Positions 1 to 8,443 of a stretch of 64,000 nt of DNA are shown one piece after another. The stretch comes from Bacteroidaceae bacterium (lineage in GTDB: Bacteria; Bacteroidota; Bacteroidia; Bacteroidales; Bacteroidaceae). Made by a program: the position numbers and the translations under genes. Under the pieces are notes generated by a model. That model searched no databases. It had not been told where the DNA came from and saw nothing but the letters and a program-made list of their open reading frames with translations. The stretch covers positions 124,001-188,000 of the forward strand of contig JAFUFK010000013.1 of the NCBI GenBank assembly GCA_017469925.1. Reading direction: 5' to 3'. Numbering within the stretch: position 1 is the first letter of the stretch; each line of letters starts with the position of its first letter.

Positions 1-2
1 GC

Positions 3-3000
3 GAAGCACTTTGCAACCTGGCCTTTGTGGCCTATAAGAACATGGACTTCGACGAGGTTGATAGCTGCATCTCTCTGGCGCGCACTTATAGCGACAATCC
101 CCTGATTCTGCTCTGTGCCGACGTCATGCAGATGAAGGCCTACCAGCGTACGGGCGAGGGCGAGCGATTCTTCAGGGTAAAGAGTCAGGCTGAAGACCGC
201 ATCCAGTATCTCTCCAACCGCCAAGAGCGTATGTCGGACCACGAGAAACAACTCTGGGTCTATGCACAGACGGAGTACTACCTCATCACCTCGACTTATT
301 ACTTCTATCAGGAGCAGGACTCGCTGGCACGCTCCGAGTTGCGCCATGTTCTTCCTGCCCTTCAACTTCGTGTCGATACCGCCCAGTGGGTCTATTACAA
401 CTACATGCTTGGGCCGGGCGGATTGGTCGAGGGACGCGATGCTCGCGACATTACCCTCCAAGAGTTCGACTACCTGTTCCGTGCCTACAATACGAGCCGG
501 CGCGACAGCCTTCGTTACTTCGAGGCCAACTGCCTACAGGCCCTTGCCACGATGTTCCTGTCGCACGATTCGCTGATTAGGGAAAACCGTCCCGACGAGT
601 ATCACCTGCTTCGCTTCCAGCACCATGCATCTGACGAAGCGACGGATGTCTTCCTGCCTTCCAGCCTTGCCCGCCATGCGTTGGATTTGTTTAAGGCCTA
701 TGGCGATCTCTTCCAGACGGCTTGTGCCTATCGTACGTTAGGCGAAATAGAATTCCAGCGAGGTGCCTATGAATCCTCGCTCTATTGTTACGAGCAGGCC
801 TTAGCCTGCGTCAATCAGCACCACCTCCGCTATTATGGCGATATTTCGCCCGATACGCTCATGGTCTTCAATCCCGACGACCTGTTGCGAAGTGTCGAGC
901 AGGAGTGGATTGAAGACCCACGCATCTCCACCGTGCCCGAGTGGATTGCGGGCATCCGTCAGCAGTTGAGCCTTACTTACAGTGCTTTAGGCATGAAACA
1001 GGCGTCGGACTACAATCGCAACTTCTACCTCGACCTCCTTCAGGCAACCAACCAGAATCAGGAACTCGAGAGCCGAACTGCCGAACTGGAATACCAGACG
1101 CGTTCGCTCAGGAGTCGCATGGTCCTTTGCGTCGTGCTGCTTGGCCTGGCCTTGCTACTGGCTTTGCTGGTGCAAAGGAGCCTGAAACGTCGTGTTAATA
1201 CGAGCCTGCGTGAACTTCAGGACGACCAGTGGCAACCTTATCGCGACTTCGTCGCATGGAACAAGGCCAAACTGGACGAACTGGACGAAGAACGCGAGGA
1301 GCAGGAGGAACGCTTGGAGATGAGCCGCCGACGCGTGACCGACGACAAACGGAAAAATGCAGAGAACAGGGCCAAGGTCTCTCTCGTACATGGTATCGTG
1401 CCCTTCCTCGACCGTATTGGCGGCGAGGTCGTACGTATGAATCAAGAGGGCACCATTAGTCCCGAGCGCCGGGAGTACATCGTGGAGTTGGTGGATGAAA
1501 TAGAACGCTACAATGCCATCCTTACCGAATGGATTCGCATGGAGCAAGGCCAGCTGAACCTGCATGTATCGACCGTGGAACTGCAAAAGCTCTTCGACAT
1601 CATTGCCGAGGGCCACTATGCCTTCGACCAGAAGCATGTGACCCTGCGTGTAGAGCCCACCGATGCCTTGGTGAAGGCCGACGAGAGTCTGACCCTCTTT
1701 ATGGTGAATACGCTATGTGACAATGCCCGCAAGTTCACGCCAGAGGAAGGCCAGGTCACGCTTTCGGCCGAGACGACGGAAGATTACGTAGAGGTGCGAG
1801 TGACGGATACCGGTTGCGGACTCTCGGAACAGGACGTCGAGACGTTGACCCATAATAAGGTGTACGACACCTCAGAGATTGGCACGCGGCCCGAAGGGAA
1901 AGGCTTTGGCTTCGGGCTGATGAACTGCAAGGGCATTATCGAGAAGTACAAGAAGACCTCTTCGCTCTTCTCCTGCTGCGACTTTGGTGTCCATAGCAAG
2001 TTGGACGAGGGGAGTACCTTCTACTTCCGCCTGCCGCGTGTCGTGAGGATGCTTATCTTGCTGATGCTCTTCCCCCTCTTGGCTCAGGCTGGAGAGGAGG
2101 TACAACTCTATGATTCGTTGTTCCTGGCCAACGTCGAGGGCAATTATGAGGAGGCCAAATGCATGGCGCAGCGCACCCTCGACGCATTGAATGCCGCACA
2201 TCCCGAGATGACACCCATGCTGCTTGTCGATTCTTTGGGAACTGAACCTGCGGAGATGCAATGGGCAAAGAGTGGAGTCCGTGCCGACTATGAACTGATT
2301 GTGGGCCTTCGCAACGAAATGGCTTTGGCGGCTTTGGCCCTGAACGACTGGACGATGTACCAGTACAACAACCGTGCCTGCATTCGCCTTCACAAGTACC
2401 TCCATCAGGACAAGACACTTCCGACCTATTTCCGCCGACTGGAGAGGACCCATCGCAACAGCAACCTCCTCTTGGTGCTCATCGTCGTAGCCTCTGCCCT
2501 GATATTGTTCTTCTCTGTCCGACTCTTGGTGGGACTGCAACTTTACAAGAAACGTGAGATTGACGAGCTGAAAGACTATTGCCTCCGTCTCTTTAGCGAA
2601 GCCCAATCATTGCCACAGAGCGAGGCTTTCCTGACCCAGACCTCCGACTACCCCGTGATGCAGCAACAGGCTTCGGCCTATCAGCACCGACTTGTCGAGG
2701 AGAGCCTGCAACCTATCAACCATTTACGCGACGAAATAGTCCGACTGAGCGACGAGCGTGCCCGACTGGAGTTCGAGCAGAACCGCCTCTACGTACAAAA
2801 CCAGATACTCGACAACTGTCTGTCAACCATCAAGCACGAGTCGATGTACTATCCCTCGCGCATTCGTCTCCTGACGGAGAAGATGCAGGAGGAGGACATC
2901 TCTCAGCTCTCGGAACTCGTCCACTATTACCGGCACCTCTATACCCTGCTTTGCCAACAGGCCGATGCCCAGGTGAGTCAGCCGGGTTTCAAGCGTCAGA

Positions 3001-3440
3001 CGCTCGATGCCGCGCTTGTACTATCCCGCGCCCACGGTTGTGCAACCAGGCTCGCTCGGAAGTACAACCTCGAAGGGGAGGTTGAGCAAGCGTCTGACCT
3101 CGATAGTACTACCCTGATACTGGGCGACGAAATCCTGCTCGACCTGCTCTTCGAATCCCTTCTCCAAGGTATGATTCATCCCGAAGCACGCCTCACGCTC
3201 CGGGCCGAGGACGAGGGCAACTTCGTACGCTACTCTATAGCAGATGCCTCCATACGGCTCACTACCGAGCAGTTGGCCGACCTCTTTTATCCCGAATCGG
3301 GAAAGATTGGCTACCTCGTGGCGAAGCAAATCCTTCGTGAGCACGACACCTACTCCAACCATCCCGGTTGCCGTCTGGTGGCCGAGCCAAGGGACGAAGG
3401 TTATGCAATATACTTTACCCTCTTGAAATCAAAACGATAA
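3..3440 (+). CDS. Tandem sensor histidine kinase / pseudokinase, 5' end outside window
   Basis: The frame is open from base 3, so the N-terminus lies upstream of the window; an internal GTG at 27 is probably not the start. In order (numbered from 27): TPR-like helices; a membrane segment near residues 363-385; a charged coiled coil; a DHp-like helix with His in SLVHGIVPF; and a HATPase domain with N box (CDNARKF), DTGCGLS and GKGFGFGLMNCKG. A second half follows: a signal-peptide-like membrane segment ending in AQAG (about 675-690), a short helical region, a third membrane segment (about 812-838), a coiled coil, a DHp-like stretch with KHESMYYPSR, and a degenerate HATPase-like end. The layout fits the Bacteroidetes DUF5112/DUF5113 sensor family as I recall it. 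It probably phosphorylates the regulator encoded 10 bases downstream. The stimulus is unknown. Confidence 0.8.
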   Translation, partial: EALCNLAFVAYKNMDFDEVDSCISLARTYSDNPLILLCADVMQMKAYQRTGEGERFFRVKSQAEDRIQYLSNRQERMSDHEKQLWVYAQTEYYLITSTYYFYQEQDSLARSELRHVLPALQLRVDTAQWVYYNYMLGPGGLVEGRDARDITLQEFDYLFRAYNTSRRDSLRYFEANCLQALATMFLSHDSLIRENRPDEYHLLRFQHHASDEATDVFLPSSLARHALDLFKAYGDLFQTACAYRTLGEIEFQRGAYESSLYCYEQALACVNQHHLRYYGDISPDTLMVFNPDDLLRSVEQEWIEDPRISTVPEWIAGIRQQLSLTYSALGMKQASDYNRNFYLDLLQATNQNQELESRTAELEYQTRSLRSRMVLCVVLLGLALLLALLVQRSLKRRVNTSLRELQDDQWQPYRDFVAWNKAKLDELDEEREEQEERLEMSRRRVTDDKRKNAENRAKVSLVHGIVPFLDRIGGEVVRMNQEGTISPERREYIVELVDEIERYNAILTEWIRMEQGQLNLHVSTVELQKLFDIIAEGHYAFDQKHVTLRVEPTDALVKADESLTLFMVNTLCDNARKFTPEEGQVTLSAETTEDYVEVRVTDTGCGLSEQDVETLTHNKVYDTSEIGTRPEGKGFGFGLMNCKGIIEKYKKTSSLFSCCDFGVHSKLDEGSTFYFRLPRVVRMLILLMLFPLLAQAGEEVQLYDSLFLANVEGNYEEAKCMAQRTLDALNAAHPEMTPMLLVDSLGTEPAEMQWAKSGVRADYELIVGLRNEMALAALALNDWTMYQYNNRACIRLHKYLHQDKTLPTYFRRLERTHRNSNLLLVLIVVASALILFFSVRLLVGLQLYKKREIDELKDYCLRLFSEAQSLPQSEAFLTQTSDYPVMQQQASAYQHRLVEESLQPINHLRDEIVRLSDERARLEFEQNRLYVQNQILDNCLSTIKHESMYYPSRIRLLTEKMQEEDISQLSELVHYYRHLYTLLCQQADAQVSQPGFKRQTLDAALVLSRAHGCATRLARKYNLEGEVEQASDLDSTTLILGDEILLDLLFESLLQGMIHPEARLTLRAEDEGNFVRYSIADASIRLTTEQLADLFYPESGKIGYLVAKQILREHDTYSNHPGCRLVAEPRDEGYAIYFTLLKSKR

Positions 3441-3450
3441 GCCCCAAGAT

Positions 3451-4173
3451 ATGGAACAATTTAAAGTCATCATTGTCGAGGATGTAAAACTCGAACTGAA
3501 AGGCACGGAACAAATCTTCCGAAGCGAAATCCCCGAAGCCGAAGTCATTGGTACGGCCCAGAACGAGAGCGAGGTGTGGAAACTCTTCCGCCAGGCCGAA
3601 CCCGACCTCTTGCTTCTCGACCTTGGACTGGGAGGCAGCACGACCATCGGTGTGGAAATATGCCGACAGGTGCGTACCCGCTATCCTCAGTGCCACGTGC
3701 TCATCTTCACGGGTGAAATCCTAAACGAGCGCCTTTGGGTCGAAGTACTGAAGGCAGGTGCCGATGGCATCATCCTGAAGACGGGCGAACTCTTGACCCG
3801 CGACGACGTGATGCTGGTTATGAAGGGCCGCCAGCTCGTCTTCAACCAACCGATATTGGAGAAGATTGTCGAACGCTTCAAGCGCAGCGTAATGGCTGAA
3901 TCTATGCAGCACGATGCCCTCATCAACTACGACATCGACGAGTATGACGAGCGTTTCCTGCGCCACCTTGCCCTGGGTTACACGAAGGATATGATTGCCC
4001 AACTCAAGGGTATGCCCTTTAGCCCCAAGAGCCTCGAGAAGCGTCAGACGGAACTTGTCAACCGACTCTTCTCCGAGCACGAGCGCAACGGGGTGAATGC
4101 CACCCGTCTGGCCGTCCGTGCCTTGCAACTCCACCTGATTGATATCGATAATCTGGAACCCGACGATGAGTGA
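3451..4173 (+). CDS. Response regulator with C-terminal helix-turn-helix
   Basis: A 240-residue protein. The receiver domain (about 1-125) has the acidic pair E10/D11, the phospho-acceptor Asp57 in LLLLDLGLG, a Thr in LIFTGE and a Lys in IILKTGE. The C-terminal half (about 165-225) resembles a divergent LuxR/NarL-type DNA-binding domain (DERFLRHLALGYTKDMIAQL, then SPKSLEKRQTELVNRLF). The gene lies 10 bases after the sensor kinase and overlaps the helicase start by 8 bases, so the three are probably co-transcribed. Its targets cannot be read from the window. Confidence 0.85.
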   Translation: MEQFKVIIVEDVKLELKGTEQIFRSEIPEAEVIGTAQNESEVWKLFRQAEPDLLLLDLGLGGSTTIGVEICRQVRTRYPQCHVLIFTGEILNERLWVEVLKAGADGIILKTGELLTRDDVMLVMKGRQLVFNQPILEKIVERFKRSVMAESMQHDALINYDIDEYDERFLRHLALGYTKDMIAQLKGMPFSPKSLEKRQTELVNRLFSEHERNGVNATRLAVRALQLHLIDIDNLEPDDE

Positions 4174-6679
4174 AGACCTGAGTGCGCATTTGCTTGAGGA
4201 CTTGAACGAAAACCAGCGTGAGGCGGTGGTTTGTTGCGACGCCCCCTCGCTCGTGATTGCTGGTGCGGGGTCGGGCAAGACACGCGTGCTTACCTATAAG
4301 ATAGCCTACCTCATGCAACAGGGCATGGAGCCTTGGTCCATCCTCGCCCTGACCTTTACCAATAAGGCTGCCCGCGAGATGCGCGAGCGTATCGGTCGGC
4401 TTGTGGGGGAGCATGAGGCCTCGATGCTTTGGATGGGCACCTTCCATAGCGTATTCTATCGCATTCTCCGTTACGAAAGCGAGCACATCGGCTTTACCTC
4501 ACACTTTACCATCTATGACGAGAGCGACTCGCGTTCGCTCATCAAGAACATCATCCGCGAGATGGGGCTCGACGAGAAAAAGATTAAGCCAGGTGGGATG
4601 CTTCGCCGTATCAGTGAGGCTAAAAACAAATTAATCAAGCCCAGTAATGGCTTGTCTTATGTAAATCTTTCTCTTGGTCAAAAGATTAGCATTGCAAATG
4701 TCAAATCAGATTTACTAAATCTTGGATTCAGTTGTTGTGCAGATTATGTTTCTAAGCTTGGGCAGTTTGCGATTCGTGGTGGTATATTGGATATTTTTAA
4801 TTATTTTGATAAAAAACTTTATTGCATTGATTTCGATGATGATATAATTAATTCTATCCGTATAATTGATTTGAAATCTCGGGATGTATTAGAGAAACGG
4901 AGTGAGTTACATATTACTGCCGAGGTTGAGAGTTCGGACTTATTTAGTAGACTATATAGCGTTTATCAGCAACGTCTCCGCCAGGCCGATGCAATGGACT
5001 TCGACGACCTCCTTCTTTATACCTACGTCCTGTTGAAAGAGAATCCCGACGTACGTCGGAAATACGAGGAGCGGTTCCAGTACGTCTTGGTCGATGAGTA
5101 TCAAGATACTAACTATGCCCAACACCAGATTGTCTGGCTGTTGACCGAACATCGTCAGCGCGTGGCCGTTGTGGGCGACGATGCACAGAGCATCTATAGC
5201 TTCCGTGGGGCTCGTATCGACAACATTCTGACCTTCCAGCAAGCCTATCAGGGGGCTCGCCTTTTCAAACTTGAGCAGAACTACCGCTCGACGCAGACCA
5301 TCGTGAATGCGGCCAATAGTGTCATCAGCAACAACCGCAGGCAGATACACAAGCAAGTCTTTAGCCGCCAAGCCGAGGGACTGCCCATTGAAGTATGCGA
5401 GGCCTATAGCGATAAGGAGGAGGCCGCCATTGTGGCCAGGAAGATTTACGAACTTGTCCACGGACAGTACGACTATAGCCAAATCACCATTCTCTATCGC
5501 ACCAACGACCAGAGCCGCATATTCGAGGAGGAGTTCCTTCGTCGCAAGTATCCCTATCGTATCTACGGCGGACTCTCGTTCTACTCGCGTAAAGTCGTGA
5601 AAGACGCATTGGCTTACTTGCGCCTGGCCGTGAATCCGCGTGATGAGGAGGCTCTGCGAAGGATTATCAACCGACCTGCCCGCGGTATTGGCAACACCAC
5701 TTTGGATAAAGTCTTCCGTCTGGCCGTTGACCGCCAAACCACGCCTTGGAGCATCATCAATGACCCCTATGCCTTCGGGCTGGAGGTCAATAAGCCCACG
5801 GCCGGAAGACTTCAAGCCTTCGCCCAACTCATCAATAGTGCGGCAGAGCTCGTGCCTACGGAACAGGCCGACACCGTGGCCATCCGCCTGCTGAAGGAGT
5901 CGGGGTTGGCCAGTGAAATCAATGCCGGACGAGAGCCAGAAGACCGCGAGAATCAGGCAAACTTCCAGGAACTCGTAGATAGTATCACAGCCTTCGTCTC
6001 CGACCGTCGCGAGGAGGGGCTGCCTTACCAACTCACCGACTTCCTGCAACTTGTCTCCCTGCTTACCGACCAGGATAAGGATGAGGGAAGCGACGCAAAC
6101 TCCATCACCCTGATGACCCTGCATGCGGCTAAGGGACTCGAGTTTCCCGTCGTCTTCATCGTAGGCATGGAGGAGAACCTATTCCCCAACGAAATGTCTC
6201 TGAACGAAGGCAATCTGGAGGAGGAACGTCGCCTCTGTTATGTCGGCATTACGCGTGCTGCTGAACGATTGTTCCTTTCGTGGAGCCATTCGCGTCTGCG
6301 CCATGGGAAGTTCGAGAACAACCAACGGAGTCGCTTCCTGCGCGAGATTGACCAGAACCTTATCTCCAAGGGCCAGAAGCCTCAAAGCAGTCTGCTCTTT
6401 GGCACTCAGCGTCCCATGCGACCTGCTGTTGTGCCCACGCCTCAGGTCCAGCGTCCAGTGTTCAATAAGCCTCAGGCACCCAGTATCCCGCCTTCACCTT
6501 CAGGCACGTCGTCTGGCACGATTGCCCCAGGCACCACCATCATTCACAACCGTTTTGGTCGTGGCGTGGTGACGTCGGTCGAAGGGACGGGGCTCGATAC
6601 GAAGGCCACCGTCCAGTTCGACAATGCAGGTGTGAAACAGTTGCTCTTACGCTTTGCTAAGTTCGAGGTGGTAGATTGA
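4166..6679 (+). CDS. UvrD/PcrA-type SF1A helicase with an inserted Mfd/UvrB-like domain
   Basis: An ATP-dependent 3'-5' DNA helicase of 837 residues. Visible motifs are Walker A (GAGSGKT), Ia (LTFTNKAAREM), Ib (MGTFHSVFYRIL), DFDDLL, motif II (VDEYQDTN), III (VVGDDAQSIYSFRGA), IV (LEQNYRST), V (TLHAAKGLEFPVVF) and VI (YVGITRAAERL). The C-terminus ends in a small domain about binding to fixed DNA or protein partners (FGRGVVTSVEG), usual in PcrA. The start is ATG 4166, inside the end of the response regulator gene (ATGAGTGA); a longer reading from 4139 would only extend into that gene. Between RRISEAKNKLI and LYSVYQQRLRQADAMDFDDL the usual short helical linker is replaced by about 110 residues of AT-rich DNA (see the separate entry). 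All helicase motifs are intact, so the enzyme may still be active. Confidence 0.93.
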   Translation: MSEDLSAHLLEDLNENQREAVVCCDAPSLVIAGAGSGKTRVLTYKIAYLMQQGMEPWSILALTFTNKAAREMRERIGRLVGEHEASMLWMGTFHSVFYRILRYESEHIGFTSHFTIYDESDSRSLIKNIIREMGLDEKKIKPGGMLRRISEAKNKLIKPSNGLSYVNLSLGQKISIANVKSDLLNLGFSCCADYVSKLGQFAIRGGILDIFNYFDKKLYCIDFDDDIINSIRIIDLKSRDVLEKRSELHITAEVESSDLFSRLYSVYQQRLRQADAMDFDDLLLYTYVLLKENPDVRRKYEERFQYVLVDEYQDTNYAQHQIVWLLTEHRQRVAVVGDDAQSIYSFRGARIDNILTFQQAYQGARLFKLEQNYRSTQTIVNAANSVISNNRRQIHKQVFSRQAEGLPIEVCEAYSDKEEAAIVARKIYELVHGQYDYSQITILYRTNDQSRIFEEEFLRRKYPYRIYGGLSFYSRKVVKDALAYLRLAVNPRDEEALRRIINRPARGIGNTTLDKVFRLAVDRQTTPWSIINDPYAFGLEVNKPTAGRLQAFAQLINSAAELVPTEQADTVAIRLLKESGLASEINAGREPEDRENQANFQELVDSITAFVSDRREEGLPYQLTDFLQLVSLLTDQDKDEGSDANSITLMTLHAAKGLEFPVVFIVGMEENLFPNEMSLNEGNLEEERRLCYVGITRAAERLFLSWSHSRLRHGKFENNQRSRFLREIDQNLISKGQKPQSSLLFGTQRPMRPAVVPTPQVQRPVFNKPQAPSIPPSPSGTSSGTIAPGTTIIHNRFGRGVVTSVEGTGLDTKATVQFDNAGVKQLLLRFAKFEVVD
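4621..4965 (+). other. AT-rich in-frame insert encoding a UvrB_inter/Mfd domain-2-like module
   Basis: Hand counts give 19/60 G+C for 4681-4740 and 13/60 for 4801-4860, against 32/60 for 5041-5100 in the same gene. The encoded segment, about helicase residues 153-267, contains LSLGQKI, an LLNLGF stretch, DYVSKLGQFAIRGGILDIF, a short beta region and DDDIINSIRIIDLKSRDVLEK. This order matches the UvrA-interaction domain of UvrB and Mfd (family pattern: G.(F/Y)A(I/V)RG...D(I/V)F, then I.(F)F.DE(V/I).SIR.(F/.)D..(T/S)). The frame is kept on both sides with no stop. I infer recombination with a low-GC donor. Confidence 0.8.
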
Positions 6680-7134
6680 TAAGGTCCTTCACCACTTCAC
6701 CCCCAATGACAATGCCCGCAGCAGCGGGTACGAAAGCATTCGAGGCCGGAACGCTTCGGCGGCCTTCGCTTTCCATTGGTTCAGCCGGTTTCAATGGAAT
6801 CTCCTCGCTATAGACGACCTTCAGGTGACGAATGCCCTCACGACGTAGGGTTGTGTGCATAATCTTTGCCAACGGGTCAACTTGCGTCTTCGAAAGGTCA
6901 CTCACACGGAAAGCCGTCGGGTCAAGCTTGTTGGCCGCGCCCATCGAGGAGATAATGGGGATGCCCAAATGGTGGCATCGGCGAACGGGCTCCATCTTTG
7001 CCACTTCGTGCCAATACCTCCACCACATAGCCACCTACACCGCCTACACCGAATATGGCCACATGAGCATCATGCAACCTTTCGATGGCCTCCCGGCCAA
7101 GTAACATCTGTGTTCTGGTGAATTGATTTTCCAT
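6657..7134 (-). pseudogene. tcdA: Decayed tcdA (tRNA threonylcarbamoyladenosine dehydratase)
   Basis: Two pieces of an E1-like enzyme that cyclises t6A37 in tRNA. The N-terminal piece starts at ATG 7134 and has the family opening (MENQFTRTQMLLGREAIERL) and the nucleotide loop GVGGVGG. It runs about 45 codons to ARSG, after which the frame shifts. The second piece, in another frame, starts at RRCHHLGIPIISSMGAANKLDP and continues to IGGEVVKDLIN. Roughly 80 residues that normally lie between them are missing. These include the residues for the adenylate ribose and the middle of the fold. The junction lies near 7003-7010. The 3' end overlaps the convergent helicase gene by about 20 bases. Intact family members are about 240-270 residues, so this copy should be inactive. 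Confidence 0.85.
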
Positions 7135-7143
7135 ATTCGCTCA

Positions 7144-7151
7144 CAAAGATA
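7144..7151 (-). promoter_or_regulatory. -7 box of the tcdA remnant promoter
   Basis: On the minus strand the bases read TATCTTTG, ten bases upstream of the ATG at 7134. No matching TTG lies 19-21 bases further upstream. The plus-strand box at 7196-7203 faces the other way, so the two genes are divergent. The DNA between them (about 7155-7195) is made of short imperfect TAATTCT-like repeats. Confidence 0.5.
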
Positions 7152-7195
7152 AGGAATAATTCCTAATTCTTAATTCTTAATTATTAATTATTTTG

Positions 7196-7203
7196 TATCT
7201 TTG
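7196..7203 (+). promoter_or_regulatory. -7 box for the aminotransferase operon
   Basis: TATCTTTG matches the Bacteroidetes TAnnTTTG consensus 43 bases before the ATG at 7247. No clear TTG is present at the usual distance. Confidence 0.55.
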
Positions 7204-7246
7204 CAGCCAAATTATAAATCGTAACTCACAACTCTTAACTCCCAAG

Positions 7247-8443
7247 ATGCCCAAGATATCTGTCCGCGGCCACGAGATGCCCGAATCCCCTATACGCAAG
7301 CTTGCCCCCTTGGCCTATGCCGCCAAAGAGCGTGGCGTCCGAGTTTATCATCTTAATATTGGTCAGCCCGATCTGCCCACGCCCCGTGCAGCCCTTGATG
7401 CCATCCGTAGCATCGACCGCAAGATTCTCGAGTACAGTCCCTCGCAAGGTTATCTGAGTTATCGGCGTAAACTGGTCGATTATTATAAGCGTTACAACAT
7501 CAACCTCACACCTGACGACATCATTATTACCTCGGGTGGTAGCGAGGCTGTGCTCTTCTCATTCCTTGCCTGTCTGAATCCTGGCGATGAAATTATCGTG
7601 CCCGAACCCGCATACGCTAACTACATGGCTTTTGCTATTTCGGCCGGAGCCGTCATCCGTACTATTACGACGACCATCGAGGAGGGCTTTTCGTTGCCGA
7701 AGGTGGAGCGTTTCGAAGAACTCATCAACGAGCGTACACGCGCCATACTTATCTGTAACCCCAACAACCCGACGGGCTACCTCTATACCCGTCGTGAGAT
7801 GAACCAGATACGCGACCTCGTCAAGAAGTACGACCTCTACCTGTTCAGTGACGAAGTCTATCGTGAGTTCATCTATACCGGTTCGCCCTATATCTCGGCT
7901 TGCCACCTGGAGGGCATCGAGAACAATGTCATCCTTATCGACTCCGTCTCGAAGCGCTATTCCGAGTGTGGTATCCGCATCGGTGCACTTGTGACTAAGA
8001 ACAAAGAGGTGCGAAAGGCCGTGATGAAGTTCTGTCAGGCTCGCCTCAGTCCTCCTCTGATAGGACAGATTGCAGCCGAGGCTTCGCTCGATGAACCTGA
8101 GGAGTACAGCCGCGAGGTCTATGACGAATATGTCGAACGCCGTAAGTGTCTGATTGATGGGCTCAACCGCATTCCCGGAGTTTATAGCCCCATACCGATG
8201 GGGGCCTTCTATACGGTGGCTAAACTACCCGTCGATGATGCCGAGCGTTTCTGTGCCTGGTGTCTGAGCGATTTCGAGTATGAAGGCGAGACGGTGATGA
8301 TGGCACCTGCCAGTGGCTTCTATACGACCCCCGGAGCAGGTCGTGACCAAGTTCGTCTGGCCTATGTCCTAAAGAAGCGTGACCTCAATCGGGCTCTCTT
8401 CCTCCTTCAGAAAGCATTAGAATCATATCCCGGAAGAAAGTGA
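7247..8443 (+). CDS. Pyridoxal-phosphate aminotransferase, class I/II
   Basis: A 398-residue fold-type I aminotransferase of the aspartate aminotransferase family. It has the substrate-pocket motif NIGQPDLPTP, the PLP contacts SGGSEAV and NPNNPTGY, the Asp of FSDEVY, the Schiff-base Lys in SVSKRYS and the late Arg in VRLAY. The ATG at 7247 is preferred because the upstream alternative at 7193 runs through the -7 box. The amino acid substrate cannot be read from the sequence. The stop overlaps the GTG start of the next gene (GTGA), so the two are translationally coupled. Confidence 0.88.
   Translation: MPKISVRGHEMPESPIRKLAPLAYAAKERGVRVYHLNIGQPDLPTPRAALDAIRSIDRKILEYSPSQGYLSYRRKLVDYYKRYNINLTPDDIIITSGGSEAVLFSFLACLNPGDEIIVPEPAYANYMAFAISAGAVIRTITTTIEEGFSLPKVERFEELINERTRAILICNPNNPTGYLYTRREMNQIRDLVKKYDLYLFSDEVYREFIYTGSPYISACHLEGIENNVILIDSVSKRYSECGIRIGALVTKNKEVRKAVMKFCQARLSPPLIGQIAAEASLDEPEEYSREVYDEYVERRKCLIDGLNRIPGVYSPIPMGAFYTVAKLPVDDAERFCAWCLSDFEYEGETVMMAPASGFYTTPGAGRDQVRLAYVLKKRDLNRALFLLQKALESYPGRK

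Noticed and set aside
4617-4965. Intron, frameshift or simple assembly chimera in the helicase gene
   Set aside because: Both junctions keep the frame, there is no stop over 115 codons, and the encoded residues match a complete domain. A chimeric assembly is still possible but less likely.
7155-7195. TAATTCT-like short repeats as a functional repeat
   Set aside because: Similar AT-rich strings are common between Bacteroidetes genes; nothing beyond composition supports a role.
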